Assembly: GCA_032249695.1 (NCBI GenBank)
Contig: JAVVHE010000023.1
Coordinates: 1 to 44,565, forward strand
From: JAVVHE01 sp032249695
GTDB taxonomy: Bacteria > Pseudomonadota > Alphaproteobacteria > Sphingomonadales > Sphingomonadaceae
Length of the DNA stretch: 44,565 bases
Direction: 5' to 3'
Shown here in pieces: positions 32,863-40,566 of this stretch. Positions within the stretch are counted from its first letter, which is position 1, and the number at the start of each line of letters is the position of its first letter. The notes beneath the pieces are model-generated. The model searched no databases. It was not told the origin of the DNA and worked only from the letters and a program-made list of their open reading frames with translations. The translations under genes were made by a program, and so were the position numbers.

Positions 32863-34229
32863 CTCACCCGACCTATTTCGAGGCGTTCGATCCCGCGCAG
32901 CTGCTGCGGGACTACCCGGTCGGCGACGCGTTTCTCGCCCGCTATCGATCGATCGGCCGCGACGAGCTCCGCGCGCTGCAAGAGGACCGGTTCGCCCGGC
33001 TGATGCAGCGCGGCTGGCAGGTGCCGTTCTACCGCCGCCTGTGGGGTGCCAAGGGCATCGAGCCCGGCGACATTCGCGGACTGGACGACATCGGCAAGCT
33101 CCCCGTCTATGACAAGGCCGACCTGATGGCCTCGGTCGCGGACCATCCGCCCTTCGGCGACTTCGCGGGACTGGGCGACCGCGAGGACCGCCCGCCGGTT
33201 ATCTTCCACACCACCAGCGGTACGACCGGGCGGCCGCAGCCGCTGCTGTTCGGGCCCAAGGGGCGCGAGGTCACCAACCTGCTCGTCGGGCGCATGTATC
33301 GCTGGCAGGGGCTGGGCGCGCGCGACGTGGTGCAATCGGTCTACGGCCACGGGATGGTCAACGGCGGCCATTATATCCGCGAGGCCGTCACCCATTTTAC
33401 GAACGCGATCTTCCTGTCGGCGGGCACCGGCATCGAAACGCGCAGCGCCACGCAGGTGCGGCTGATGGCCGATTTCGGCGTAACCGTGCTCGTCGGCTTC
33501 GTCGACTATATCCGCAAGCTTGCCAGCGTCGCCGCCGAGGAGCGGCTGCTGGATGAGATCGGCGTGCGCATGATCATCGGCCATCTGGGCACCGAGGACC
33601 GCGCAATGACCGAGGCGGCGTGGGGCGGGGCGAAGGCGTTCGACTGGTACGGCGTCGGCGACACCGGATCGATCGCGGGCGAGGGGCCCGACCGCGACGG
33701 CCTTTATGTGTGGGAGGACGCACAGTATCTGGAGCTACTGGACGTCGGCACCGGCCAGCCGGTCGCGCCCGGCGACACCGGCGACATGGTCGTCACCTGC
33801 CTGTTCAAGGACGACGTCGCGCCGTGCATCCGCTTCAACACGCACGACGTGACGAGCGAGCTGGGCGGCCGCGGCGAGCTGGGCTTCCGCCGCATCGCAG
33901 GCTTCAAGGGCCGCAGCGACAATATGGTGAAGCTGCGCGGGATCAACATCTTCCCGCACGCGATCGGCGCCTTGATCGAGAGCCGCTCCGACCTGACCGG
34001 AGAATATGTGTGCCGCATGACCCGCGATCCCGCGACGGGGCGCGATGACATGACGGTGGTGGTGGAGAGCCGCGGCGGCACCGATGCAGGCGCGCTGTCG
34101 GCACTGCTGCGGCAGGGTTTGGGCGTCGAGGTGCTGGTTGAGCTGGTGCCACCTGCTGGCACGGCGACGCTGACGCAGGTGGACGTGCGGCAGAAGCCCA
34201 TCCGCCTGATCGACGAGCGAGGGCTGTGA
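32859..34229 (+). CDS. PaaK-like (phenylacetate-CoA ligase family) acyl-CoA ligase
   Basis: A 456-aa adenylate-forming enzyme of the phenylacetate-CoA ligase family, activating a carboxylate to its CoA thioester through an acyl-AMP. The P-loop-like TSGTTGRPQP is at 119-128; GEGPD, YLELLDVGTGQPV and VKLRGINIFP (~residue 358) are the other adenylation motifs. The start GTG 32859 overlaps the preceding stop (GTGA); a longer frame would lie inside the MmgE/PrpD gene. PaaK-family enzymes favour aromatic or heterocyclic acids, so the pathway may contain such an acid. Confidence 0.88.
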   Translation: MTHPTYFEAFDPAQLLRDYPVGDAFLARYRSIGRDELRALQEDRFARLMQRGWQVPFYRRLWGAKGIEPGDIRGLDDIGKLPVYDKADLMASVADHPPFGDFAGLGDREDRPPVIFHTTSGTTGRPQPLLFGPKGREVTNLLVGRMYRWQGLGARDVVQSVYGHGMVNGGHYIREAVTHFTNAIFLSAGTGIETRSATQVRLMADFGVTVLVGFVDYIRKLASVAAEERLLDEIGVRMIIGHLGTEDRAMTEAAWGGAKAFDWYGVGDTGSIAGEGPDRDGLYVWEDAQYLELLDVGTGQPVAPGDTGDMVVTCLFKDDVAPCIRFNTHDVTSELGGRGELGFRRIAGFKGRSDNMVKLRGINIFPHAIGALIESRSDLTGEYVCRMTRDPATGRDDMTVVVESRGGTDAGALSALLRQGLGVEVLVELVPPAGTATLTQVDVRQKPIRLIDERGL

Positions 34230-35515
34230 CCCCGGCCGAGGTGCGCGCCGCGAACGCGCGGCTGAACGCGTTCACCGCCTTCGCGGCCGAGCCGTGGGCG
34301 GGCGGCGCCGGGCCGCTCGGCGGCGTCAGCGCGGGCGTCAAGGCGAACATCGCCGCCGCCCGCCTGCCGTGGACCGCGGGTATGGCGCTCCACCGCGAGC
34401 GGATCGCCGAGCGCGACGCCGAGGTGGTTCATCGCCTGCGCGCTGCGGGCGCGGCGATCATCGGCGTGACCAACATGGACGAGGCCGCGCTCGGCGCGGT
34501 GACCGACAATCCGTGGTTCGGTCCGACGCATAATCCCTGGGCGCATGGCTACACCGCGGGCGGTTCATCCGGCGGCAGCGCGGCGGCGGTTGCGGCCGGG
34601 CTGTGCGACGTGGCGCTGGGCACCGACACGATGGGATCGATCCGCATCCCGGCCGCCTATTGCGGCGTCTATGGCTTCAAGCCCGCGCGGGGGAGCGTCA
34701 GCCACGATGGGCTGGACATCGCCTATGCCGAGTTCGACTCGATCGGCCCCATCGCCCGCTCGCTCGACCTGCTGGAGCGGGTGGCGCGGCTGCTGGGCGG
34801 CTTCGGCGATCGTGCTGCGGGCGGGTCGCCCGCCACTCTGGCCGGGCTGGGGGGCGTGGAGTGTGAAGGCGCGGCGCTGTCGGCATACTGGCTGGCCGTC
34901 CGTTCCGCAAAGTGCGGAGATCTGGGGTCGGGAGGTCCAATATCAGCCAGCGTCCCGGCCACACACGCACCCCTGCCGATATCCTCACCCCAGCGCCCAA
35001 CGCCCCCCTTCATGGTGGAAACGAGTTTCACGCTTCCCCATCCGCTGTCCCGCACGCGGTTTGCCGGGTTCATCGCCGTCTCAAAGGCGCTGGCCGCCGC
35101 GCTGCACGGCGTGGACGCGAAGCTCATCTCGCCCGCGCTCGCCAAGCTGCTGACCTATGGTCCGCGCCGCCGCCCCGACGACTGGGCCGAGGATCAGCGC
35201 ATCCTCGCCGAAACCGCCGCAGCGATGCACGCCGCGGTCGCCGAACATGGCCTGATCCTGCTCCCCACCACGCCGCAAGCCGGCTTCGCGCTCGCCAGCC
35301 CCGCACCCGCCAGCCAGGCCGACTTCACCTGCCTCGCGAACATCGCCGGCCTGCCCGCCCTTACGCTCCCCGCCGGGTGGACCGACGAGGGCCTGCCAGT
35401 CGGCGTCCAGCTGATCGGCCGCGCTGGCCACGAGGCTGGGCTGTTCGCCGCCGCGCGCGCGTTGGATGCTGCGCTGCGCGCCTACCGCCCGCCGCCACAG
35501 GAGACGCAACTATGA
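34226..35515 (+). CDS. amidase-signature family amidase
   Basis: A 429-aa amidase with the Ser-cisSer-Lys triad Lys39 (GVKAN), Ser114 (GGSSGGS) and Ser138 (GSIRIPA), hydrolysing an amide to acid and ammonia. GTG 34226 overlaps the ligase stop (GTGA). Two oddities: the nucleophile loop reads TDTMGSIR where TDTGGSIR is usual, and residues ~211-275 (about 34858-35052) are Pro/Cys-rich and do not look like an amidase, as if a foreign segment replaced the usual central strand in frame. The C-terminal half (LPTTPQAGFAL, NIAGLPALTLPAG) is normal. Activity is likely but not certain. Confidence 0.83.
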   Translation: MTPAEVRAANARLNAFTAFAAEPWAGGAGPLGGVSAGVKANIAAARLPWTAGMALHRERIAERDAEVVHRLRAAGAAIIGVTNMDEAALGAVTDNPWFGPTHNPWAHGYTAGGSSGGSAAAVAAGLCDVALGTDTMGSIRIPAAYCGVYGFKPARGSVSHDGLDIAYAEFDSIGPIARSLDLLERVARLLGGFGDRAAGGSPATLAGLGGVECEGAALSAYWLAVRSAKCGDLGSGGPISASVPATHAPLPISSPQRPTPPFMVETSFTLPHPLSRTRFAGFIAVSKALAAALHGVDAKLISPALAKLLTYGPRRRPDDWAEDQRILAETAAAMHAAVAEHGLILLPTTPQAGFALASPAPASQADFTCLANIAGLPALTLPAGWTDEGLPVGVQLIGRAGHEAGLFAAARALDAALRAYRPPPQETQL

Positions 35516-35817
35516 AGATCATCGCGCTGTTCAACCTCAAGCCCGGCGCCAGCCCCGACGAATACGAGCAGTGGGCGAAAAGCCGCGACCTGCCGACCGT
35601 CGCCGCCTTGCCCAGCGTGCGCGCCTTCGACGTGCTGCGCGCCAGCGGTGTGCTTTTCACCGGCGCCGAGCCGCCCTACCAGTATATCGAAATCCTCGAC
35701 GTGACGGGGCTCGACGAGTTCATGACCGATTGCAGCGGCGAGGCGGTCCAGGCGCTCGCGGGCGAGATGGGCGCGTTCACCGATGGTGCGGTGTTCATCA
35801 GCACCGAGGCGCTGTGA
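35512..35817 (+). CDS. HapK/RedY-like small protein
   Basis: A 101-aa protein starting at ATG 35512, which overlaps the amidase stop as ATGA and follows AGGAGA. The sequence (MKIIALFNLKPG, EYEQWAKSRDLPTV, FDVLRASG, YIEILDV) resembles REDY-like HapK proteins, a ferredoxin-like dimeric alpha/beta barrel fold first named from prodigiosin clusters, and is related in style to EthD and monooxygenase-type ABM domains. These have no firmly known activity. It may bind, or help convert, a pyrrole- or lactam-like intermediate; that is inference. An SDR gene follows with a GTGA overlap. Confidence 0.78.
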   Translation: MKIIALFNLKPGASPDEYEQWAKSRDLPTVAALPSVRAFDVLRASGVLFTGAEPPYQYIEILDVTGLDEFMTDCSGEAVQALAGEMGAFTDGAVFISTEAL

Positions 35818-36614
35818 GCGGCCGCTTCGCCGGGAAGGTCATCGCCGTCACCGGATCGGGCCGCGAGAAGGGCTTGGGTCAGGCGATCCTGGAGCGCTTC
35901 GCCGAGGAGGGCGCGATCTGCGTCGTCAGCGATGTGCGCGCCGATAGCGAGGCCGAGGGCGTGCGCGACACGCTGCGCGCCAGGGGCGCTGCGGCGGAAC
36001 TGGTGCCGTGCGACGTGGCTGACCCAGCCCAGTGCAGCGCGCTGGTCGAGCAGACGGTGAAGCTGTTCGGCCGCCTCGACGTGTTCGTGAACAACGCGGG
36101 CATCGGCTTCTTGATGCGCCCATTGCTGGAGGTCGACCCGGCCGACTGGGATCTGGTGCTGCGGGTGAATCTGTCGGGCGCCTTCTACTGCACCCAGGCC
36201 GCCGCGCGTGCGATGATCGAGGGACGGCGCGGCGGGCGGATCATCAATATTGCGTCGCAGGCTGCGAAGAGCGGCTTCCCGCATCTGCCCGCCTATGTGT
36301 CGTCGAAGCACGGCATGATCGGACTGACGCGCGCGTCGGCGATCGAATTGGGGCCGCATGGAGTGACGGTGAACGCGGTGTGCCCAAACCATGTCACAAC
36401 GGGCCTTGGCGCGCAGCAGAATGCGTATTTCAGCCGCCTTCTCGGCTTCGCCAGTGTCGATGCGTATCTAGACAATATGGCGCGCAAGAACCCGCTTGGC
36501 CGCCCGGGGCTCGCCTCCGACACCGCCGCCGCCTGCGCCTGGCTCGCCAGCGACGACGCCAGCTATGTGACCGGCGAGGCGCTGAACGTCAGCGGCGGCG
36601 AGGAGATGCACTGA
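35814..36614 (+). CDS. short-chain dehydrogenase/reductase
   Basis: A 266-aa classical SDR. The Rossmann motif is TGSGREKGLG (13-22), Asp40 after the second strand suggests NAD(H) preference, NNAG is at 93-96, and the catalytic Ser148, Tyr161 and Lys165 are present. The C-terminus has the VTGEALNVSGG pattern. GTG 35814 overlaps the HapK-like stop (GTGA). It probably oxidises or reduces a hydroxy/keto intermediate of the pathway. Four bases of TGATG follow its stop but that reading frame ends after 13 codons. Confidence 0.92.
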   Translation: MSGRFAGKVIAVTGSGREKGLGQAILERFAEEGAICVVSDVRADSEAEGVRDTLRARGAAAELVPCDVADPAQCSALVEQTVKLFGRLDVFVNNAGIGFLMRPLLEVDPADWDLVLRVNLSGAFYCTQAAARAMIEGRRGGRIINIASQAAKSGFPHLPAYVSSKHGMIGLTRASAIELGPHGVTVNAVCPNHVTTGLGAQQNAYFSRLLGFASVDAYLDNMARKNPLGRPGLASDTAAACAWLASDDASYVTGEALNVSGGEEMH

Positions 36615-36641
36615 TGCCGAGCGCTCTGATACGGTGGCAGC

Positions 36642-36782
36642 ATGGCCGACGCTGATCCGCACCGCAGACACGCTGCGCGCAAGCAACCGCCGGCCGGTGG
36701 TCGGTCGCTCCGGTTCGCGATTGATGCGCCTCTGGCGGCCGGGGACATCGTCTTCAAGCCTCGGCTGGGGACGATTGAATGA
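36642..36782 (+). CDS. 46-codon small ORF coupled to deacetylase 3
   Basis: A short frame from ATG 36642 that ends in an ATGA overlap with the next gene (ATG 36779-36781, TGA 36780-36782). It would encode a basic N-terminus (PHRRHAARKQPP) followed by a plausible folded tail ending DIVFKPRLGTIE. It fills nearly all of the 164-bp gap after the SDR gene. The exact overlap, the same device used by most neighbours, argues that it is translated. No family recognised; it could be a leader peptide for coupling or a small partner protein. No strong ribosome binding site is seen. Confidence 0.45.
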   Translation: MADADPHRRHAARKQPPAGGRSLRFAIDAPLAAGDIVFKPRLGTIE

Positions 36783-37645
36783 CCCCCGAGCGTATGGATT
36801 GGCCGCACGGTGCCAGGCTGGCGCTGTCGATTGTGGTGAATGTCGAGGAAGGCTCGGAAATGACCGTCGCCCGCGGCGACAAGGGGCCGGAGCCGGTTGA
36901 TGAGCTGGGCATCAGCCTGAAGGCGCCGATCCGCAATTACGGTAACGAATCCAACTATCTGTACGGCATCAAGGCCGGCGCGCCGCGCGTGGTGAAGCTG
37001 TTGCGCGACTATGGTGTCGACGCCAGCTGGACCGTCGCTGCGCTGAGCCTGGAGAACCACCCCGAGATCGCCGCCGCCATCCGCGAACTGGGTCACGAGG
37101 CGGTCAGCCACGGCTGGCGCTGGGTGCATCAGTTCAAGCTAAGCGAGGAAGACGAGCGCGAGTTCATCGACAAGGCAGTGCAGTCGATCGCTGCGACCTG
37201 TGGCGAACGACCAGTGGGTTGGCTCAGCCGCTATTTGCATACGCCCAAGACTCGCCGCCTGCTGATCGAGGCAGGGTTCGAATATCACATGGACGATTAC
37301 TCCGGCGATATCCCGTTCTGGGATCGTCAGACGCTGCCGGGCCGGCCCATCGTCATCATGCCATACCAGCTCGACACCAACGACATGAAGATGTGGACCG
37401 ATCCGGCCTACACGCCCGCCAGCTGGCTCGACTATGCGACGCGCTGTTTCGACCAGCTCTACCGCGAGGGGGCGAAGGGCCAGCCGAAGATGATGAGCCT
37501 TGGCCTGCACCTGCGCATCATCGGCCGCCCGGGGCGCATCTGGGCGCTGGAGGCGTTCCTCGACCATGTGCGCCGCCACGACGGCGTGTGGGTCGCCACG
37601 CGCCGCGACATCGCCCGCCACTTCGCCGCGACGCACCCGGCATGA
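36779..37645 (+). CDS. PuuE-like polysaccharide-deacetylase-family hydrolase 3
   Basis: A 288-aa cytoplasmic member of the polysaccharide deacetylase superfamily, the closest of the three in this island to allantoinase PuuE: VVNVEEGSE in the first strand, AVSHGWRWVHQ at the metal site and LHLRIIGRPGR near the C-terminus are PuuE-type features. PuuE opens the hydantoin ring of allantoin without added cofactors. Here the surrounding CoA chemistry argues against purine degradation and for a different cyclic amide or imide. Start ATG 36779 overlaps the small ORF (ATGA); its own stop overlaps the VOC start (ATGA). Confidence 0.86.
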   Translation: MTPERMDWPHGARLALSIVVNVEEGSEMTVARGDKGPEPVDELGISLKAPIRNYGNESNYLYGIKAGAPRVVKLLRDYGVDASWTVAALSLENHPEIAAAIRELGHEAVSHGWRWVHQFKLSEEDEREFIDKAVQSIAATCGERPVGWLSRYLHTPKTRRLLIEAGFEYHMDDYSGDIPFWDRQTLPGRPIVIMPYQLDTNDMKMWTDPAYTPASWLDYATRCFDQLYREGAKGQPKMMSLGLHLRIIGRPGRIWALEAFLDHVRRHDGVWVATRRDIARHFAATHPA

Positions 37646-38589
37646 CCGGCGCCAGCAACTCCTCCCCCGCAGGCGCGGGAGGACCGATGGTCTGGTCGCT
37701 GACCCACGGCCGCATCCTTTCGGGTGTGATCGCGACCCCCGATCTGGCGGGCAGTCTGGCTGATTACCGCGACCGGCTCGGCCTGACGCTCGTCGAGCAC
37801 GGCTCGCTCTGCGCCGATCTCGCGGCTAGTTGGAATGCGCCGGCGGTCGCTGGTGCGCTGTCGGCGCTGCTGCAGCCGCCGAGCGGGGCGGGCTGCTTTC
37901 TCCGCCTGGTCGAACAACCGCTTGCCGCGGACTTTCAACCGACGCGCAGCTTCGGCTGGAACGCGTTCGAGATGACCGTCAAGGACGTGTTTGGCTGGCC
38001 CGACCGGCTGGCTGGAAGCGGCTTCGAGATCGTCGGCCCGCCGAAGGAAATTCCCGGCCTGGCCTATTTCGTCGCGATGCAGATGCTCGGCCGCGGACGC
38101 GAGATGATGTACATGAACGAGGTCCGACTCGACACGCCGAGCTCGGACTTGCCACGCGCCGCGGCACCCGTTGACCATATTTTCATCGCCGTTCTTGCAA
38201 CGCCCGACATCGGACCAACACTCGAATGGTACAAAACCACGCTCGGGCTCGATGAGGGCGGGCGCTACACGATTCCCTACACGATGATCTCGAAGGCGTT
38301 TGGCCAGCCGCCCGAGACGCTGCACAGCCTCGCCATGGTCCAGAAGGGCCGGATGCCGATCATCGAGATTGACGCCTACCCCGCCGAGGCGACGCCCCGC
38401 GCAGTCCCCAAGGGTGCGCTGCCGCCAGGCAACGCGCTGGTGACGCTGGCTGTCGACCGCTTCGACGGCCGGGCGATCGAATGGCTCTCGCAGCCGGTGG
38501 CACGCGTTGGTCCTGTGTACGGCGGGTGCCGGACGGGCGTGGTGCGCGGCCCGGCTGGCGAGCTGCTGGAGCTGGTGGAGATCGGCTGA
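37642..38589 (+). CDS. two-domain VOC-family protein
   Basis: A 315-aa vicinal-oxygen-chelate (glyoxalase/dioxygenase fold) protein with two domains, roughly residues 20-165 (RILSGVIATPDLAGSLADYRDRLGL) and 172-315 (VDHIFIAVLATPDIGPTLEWYKTTLGL). Classic metal ligands are only partly visible, with a His in the second domain and a C-terminal Glu in LLELVEIG, so metal-dependent activity is uncertain. ATG 37642 overlaps the deacetylase stop (ATGA), but the first 15 residues come from a palindromic repeat; ATG 37687, with GGGAGG four bases before it, may be the ancestral or real start. Last gene of the island. Confidence 0.82.
   Translation: MTGASNSSPAGAGGPMVWSLTHGRILSGVIATPDLAGSLADYRDRLGLTLVEHGSLCADLAASWNAPAVAGALSALLQPPSGAGCFLRLVEQPLAADFQPTRSFGWNAFEMTVKDVFGWPDRLAGSGFEIVGPPKEIPGLAYFVAMQMLGRGREMMYMNEVRLDTPSSDLPRAAAPVDHIFIAVLATPDIGPTLEWYKTTLGLDEGGRYTIPYTMISKAFGQPPETLHSLAMVQKGRMPIIEIDAYPAEATPRAVPKGALPPGNALVTLAVDRFDGRAIEWLSQPVARVGPVYGGCRTGVVRGPAGELLELVEIG
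37660..37683. repeat. palindromic repeat in the 5' end of the VOC gene
   Basis: TCCTCCC (37660-37666), 10-nt loop, GGGAGGA (37677-37683). The right arm would act as Shine-Dalgarno for ATG 37687. A similar CCTCCCC...GGGGAGG element lies after the gene at 38709-38730. Confidence 0.5.
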
Positions 38590-38684
38590 CGCACAAGTTC
38601 CCCCCAAAAAACACAAACACCTTTGCGGGGGGAGGTGGCCCGCGGGGCCGATGGGGTTAGCGCCTCCGCAGATACCCGCGTGAA

Positions 38685-38730
38685 TGTCAGACGGCGGCGC
38701 GCCTGACACCTCCCCGCCGGGCGGGGGAGG
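38685..38730. terminator. stacked hairpins between converging VOC and DUF177 genes
   Basis: Two adjoining inverted repeats: TGTCAG...CTGACA (38685-38708) and CCTCCCC-GCCGGGCG-GGGGAGG (38709-38730), in the 175-bp gap between the ends of the island and of the DUF177 gene. An upstream C6...G6 pair (about 38601-38632) may add a third. Likely a bidirectional terminator built from repeat elements; no T-tract is evident. Confidence 0.5.
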
Positions 38731-38764
38731 ACTTCACGGGAGGCCGCGCCTCGCCGCCCGCTGG

Positions 38765-39304
38765 TCAGCCGCCGGCGCCGCCCTCGATCACGCGAAACGG
38801 GTTGTTGCGCGCCCGGTCGCGCTCGCGGGAGTCGGCTGCGGCCTCCTCGGTCGTCAGCCGACGCCGAGCTTCGGCGAGCACCGCCTCGTCAGCGCGCGGG
38901 TAGGGGTCCAGCGTGACCGCCAGCGACTGCGCCACCGCCTCGCCCAGATCGACCGCCTCGCCCTCCACGGCCAGCACGTCGAGATCGCTCTCGACCAGCT
39001 CGTGCTCCTCGCCGCTCGGCTCGGCATGGCGGCTGAAGCGCAGATGGACCGGCTCGTCGGCCTGCCGGTGCACCGCTTCGCCCGATACGACGCACGCCTG
39101 TGCATAGTCCGCGCGGAAGCGGCCGGTCAGCTCGGCGCCGTCGGCGGTGCGACGCACCTCCAGCTCGGCGCTCAGCCGATCGAGCGACAACAGCCCGAAG
39201 CGCTCGGCCAGCGCCGCGCGCTCCTGCTCGTTTGCTTCAACGCGCCGAGCGATCGTGCCCGCGGGCAGGTCGGACAGGCACAGCAGCCGCGTCAGCTCGC
39301 TCAC
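38765..39304 (-). CDS. DUF177 (YceD-like) protein
   Basis: A 179-aa cytoplasmic DUF177 protein; homologues in many bacteria lie with rpmF and plsX and affect 23S rRNA processing or accumulation. It has the family's central CVVSGEAV strand followed by acidic stretches (HELVESDLDVLAVEGEAVDLGEAV) and the LDPYPRAD end motif. GTG 39304 overlaps the stop of the upstream chaperone gene (GTGA). The usual downstream neighbour plsX is missing here, because the catabolic island lies next to it. Rejected alternative: the longer open frame antisense to its neighbour. Confidence 0.87.
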   Translation of the reverse strand: MSELTRLLCLSDLPAGTIARRVEANEQERAALAERFGLLSLDRLSAELEVRRTADGAELTGRFRADYAQACVVSGEAVHRQADEPVHLRFSRHAEPSGEEHELVESDLDVLAVEGEAVDLGEAVAQSLAVTLDPYPRADEAVLAEARRRLTTEEAAADSRERDRARNNPFRVIEGGAGG

Positions 39305-39819
39305 CAGCGGCCCTCCGCAACTGCCTCCCAGGGCGCCGCGCCGATCCGCTCGGCCAGTCGCTCGGTCAGCTCGTGCGCAGCCGCCAGCGCGTGCGCGGAG
39401 GGTGGCGCACCGCGGTAGAGATTGCGCACCAGCGCGTCGTCCAGCCCGGCGCTGCTCGCCAGGGCGTCGCGATAGGCGGTCAGCCGCCCGCCAAGCGCGC
39501 CGGTCGCCTGACCGACTGTCTTGGAGATCGACAGGTCGCCAACACCCATCTCGCGGAAGCTTGCGTCCATGTCGTCGGCGAAACGGTCGACGAGCGCTGC
39601 CTCGAACACGCGGTCGCCCGCGCCTTGCGCGCGAGCCAGCACCAGCGACAGCACCAGCGCGAGCGCATCGAACCGGCCATCGACGGTGTCGGGCACCTCG
39701 GCGCGGGTGAACCATGCGGGCTGCCGCGCCTCAGCAACGATGGCCGCATATGCAGCCTCGGCGGGTTGCGGTGGACGGCTGCCTCCGAACAGGCGCGTTA
39801 ACTTGGCGGTCAGGGCCAT
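39301..39819 (-). CDS. ubiquinol-cytochrome c chaperone family protein
   Basis: A 172-aa protein related to CBP3/UQCC, the assembly chaperone of cytochrome b in the bc1 complex. The pattern is typical: KLTRLFGG start, AAYAAIVAEARQPAWF, FDALALVLSLVLAR, FADDMDASFREMGVGDLSISK, and a long helical C-terminus. ATG 39819 gives the usual N-terminus; ATG 39828 would add three residues. It is divergent from bamE and coupled to the DUF177 gene by a GTGA overlap, an arrangement frequent in alphaproteobacteria. Confidence 0.87.
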   Translation of the reverse strand: MALTAKLTRLFGGSRPPQPAEAAYAAIVAEARQPAWFTRAEVPDTVDGRFDALALVLSLVLARAQGAGDRVFEAALVDRFADDMDASFREMGVGDLSISKTVGQATGALGGRLTAYRDALASSAGLDDALVRNLYRGAPPSAHALAAAHELTERLAERIGAAPWEAVAEGRW

Positions 39820-39891
39820 ATCTGGCATATCGCGTGCGTGCGGGCCGAGCGCAACGCGTGTCGGCCGCTTCCGCGACAGAGGACCACCCCC

Positions 39892-40365
39892 GTGCGCCTG
39901 CCGATGACCCTCGCCCTTCTCGCAGCAACCGCCGCCTGCAGCCCCATCCGCACCCACCAGGGCTATCTGGGCGACAGGGAGCTGATGGATTCGATCAAAC
40001 CCGGCGTCGACAACAAGGCCAGCGTCGCCAAGACGCTGGGCCGCCCGTCAATCCGCTCGCAGTGGGACGACCGCGAGTGGTATTATGTCAGCCGCCTGAC
40101 ACGCCAATATGCCTTCCGCATGCCGCGCCCGGAAAGCCAGGAGGTGCTGGTGGTGCAGTTCGACGAGAAGGGGAACGTCACCAAGGTCGGTAAGCGCGGG
40201 CTGGAGCTGGCGGCAAACGTCGCGCCCGAGACCGACAAGACCAAAACCGTCGGCAAGGAGCGCAGCTTCTTCGAGGCGCTGTTCGGCAATATCGGCCGCG
40301 TCGGCTCGATCGGCCAGGGCCCCGGCGGCGACCAGGACAACACCGGCGGCGGCGGCCCGCGCTAG
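39892..40365 (+). CDS. bamE: outer-membrane assembly lipoprotein BamE (SmpA/OmlA)
   Basis: A 157-aa lipoprotein of the BAM complex that inserts beta-barrel proteins into the outer membrane. GTG 39892 gives a signal peptide with lipobox ending AATAAC, so Cys16 is the lipidated residue. The SmpA/OmlA domain follows: MDSIKPGVDNKASVAKTLGRPS, EWYYVSRLTRQ and VLVVQFDEKGNVT. The C-terminal ~35 residues are a Gly-rich tail. GAGG lies upstream at a workable distance. It shares its promoter gap with the divergent bc1-chaperone gene. Confidence 0.9.
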   Translation: MRLPMTLALLAATAACSPIRTHQGYLGDRELMDSIKPGVDNKASVAKTLGRPSIRSQWDDREWYYVSRLTRQYAFRMPRPESQEVLVVQFDEKGNVTKVGKRGLELAANVAPETDKTKTVGKERSFFEALFGNIGRVGSIGQGPGGDQDNTGGGGPR

Positions 40366-40566
40366 GGGGACGTTCACACGGCGATGGTCAGCCCCGGGAT
40401 TGTCTGGGGCGCGAATTGTGTCACGGCTTGTCGCCTCGGTCGCAGCCCTGTCGCCGCCTGCGGCCGCGCCGCGGCCACGGCTCGTCCCTGACCATGTATT
40501 GTTTGACGGCTTGCGGATCCGCCTACAGCCGATGTCGTTCACGTCGCCGATCGGCCGGAAGACCGA

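Noticed and set aside
34912..35511. Long plus-strand frame inside the amidase gene as evidence of a frameshifted amidase.
   Set aside because: The alternative frame gives Arg-rich shadow sequence; conserved amidase motifs stay in one frame throughout.
40366..40566. Possible coding in the gap between bamE and SURF1, including a frame with a tail VPDHVLFDGLRIRL.
   Set aside because: No credible start or ribosome binding site, and the frame runs antisense into SURF1. Could be a gene remnant but cannot be supported.
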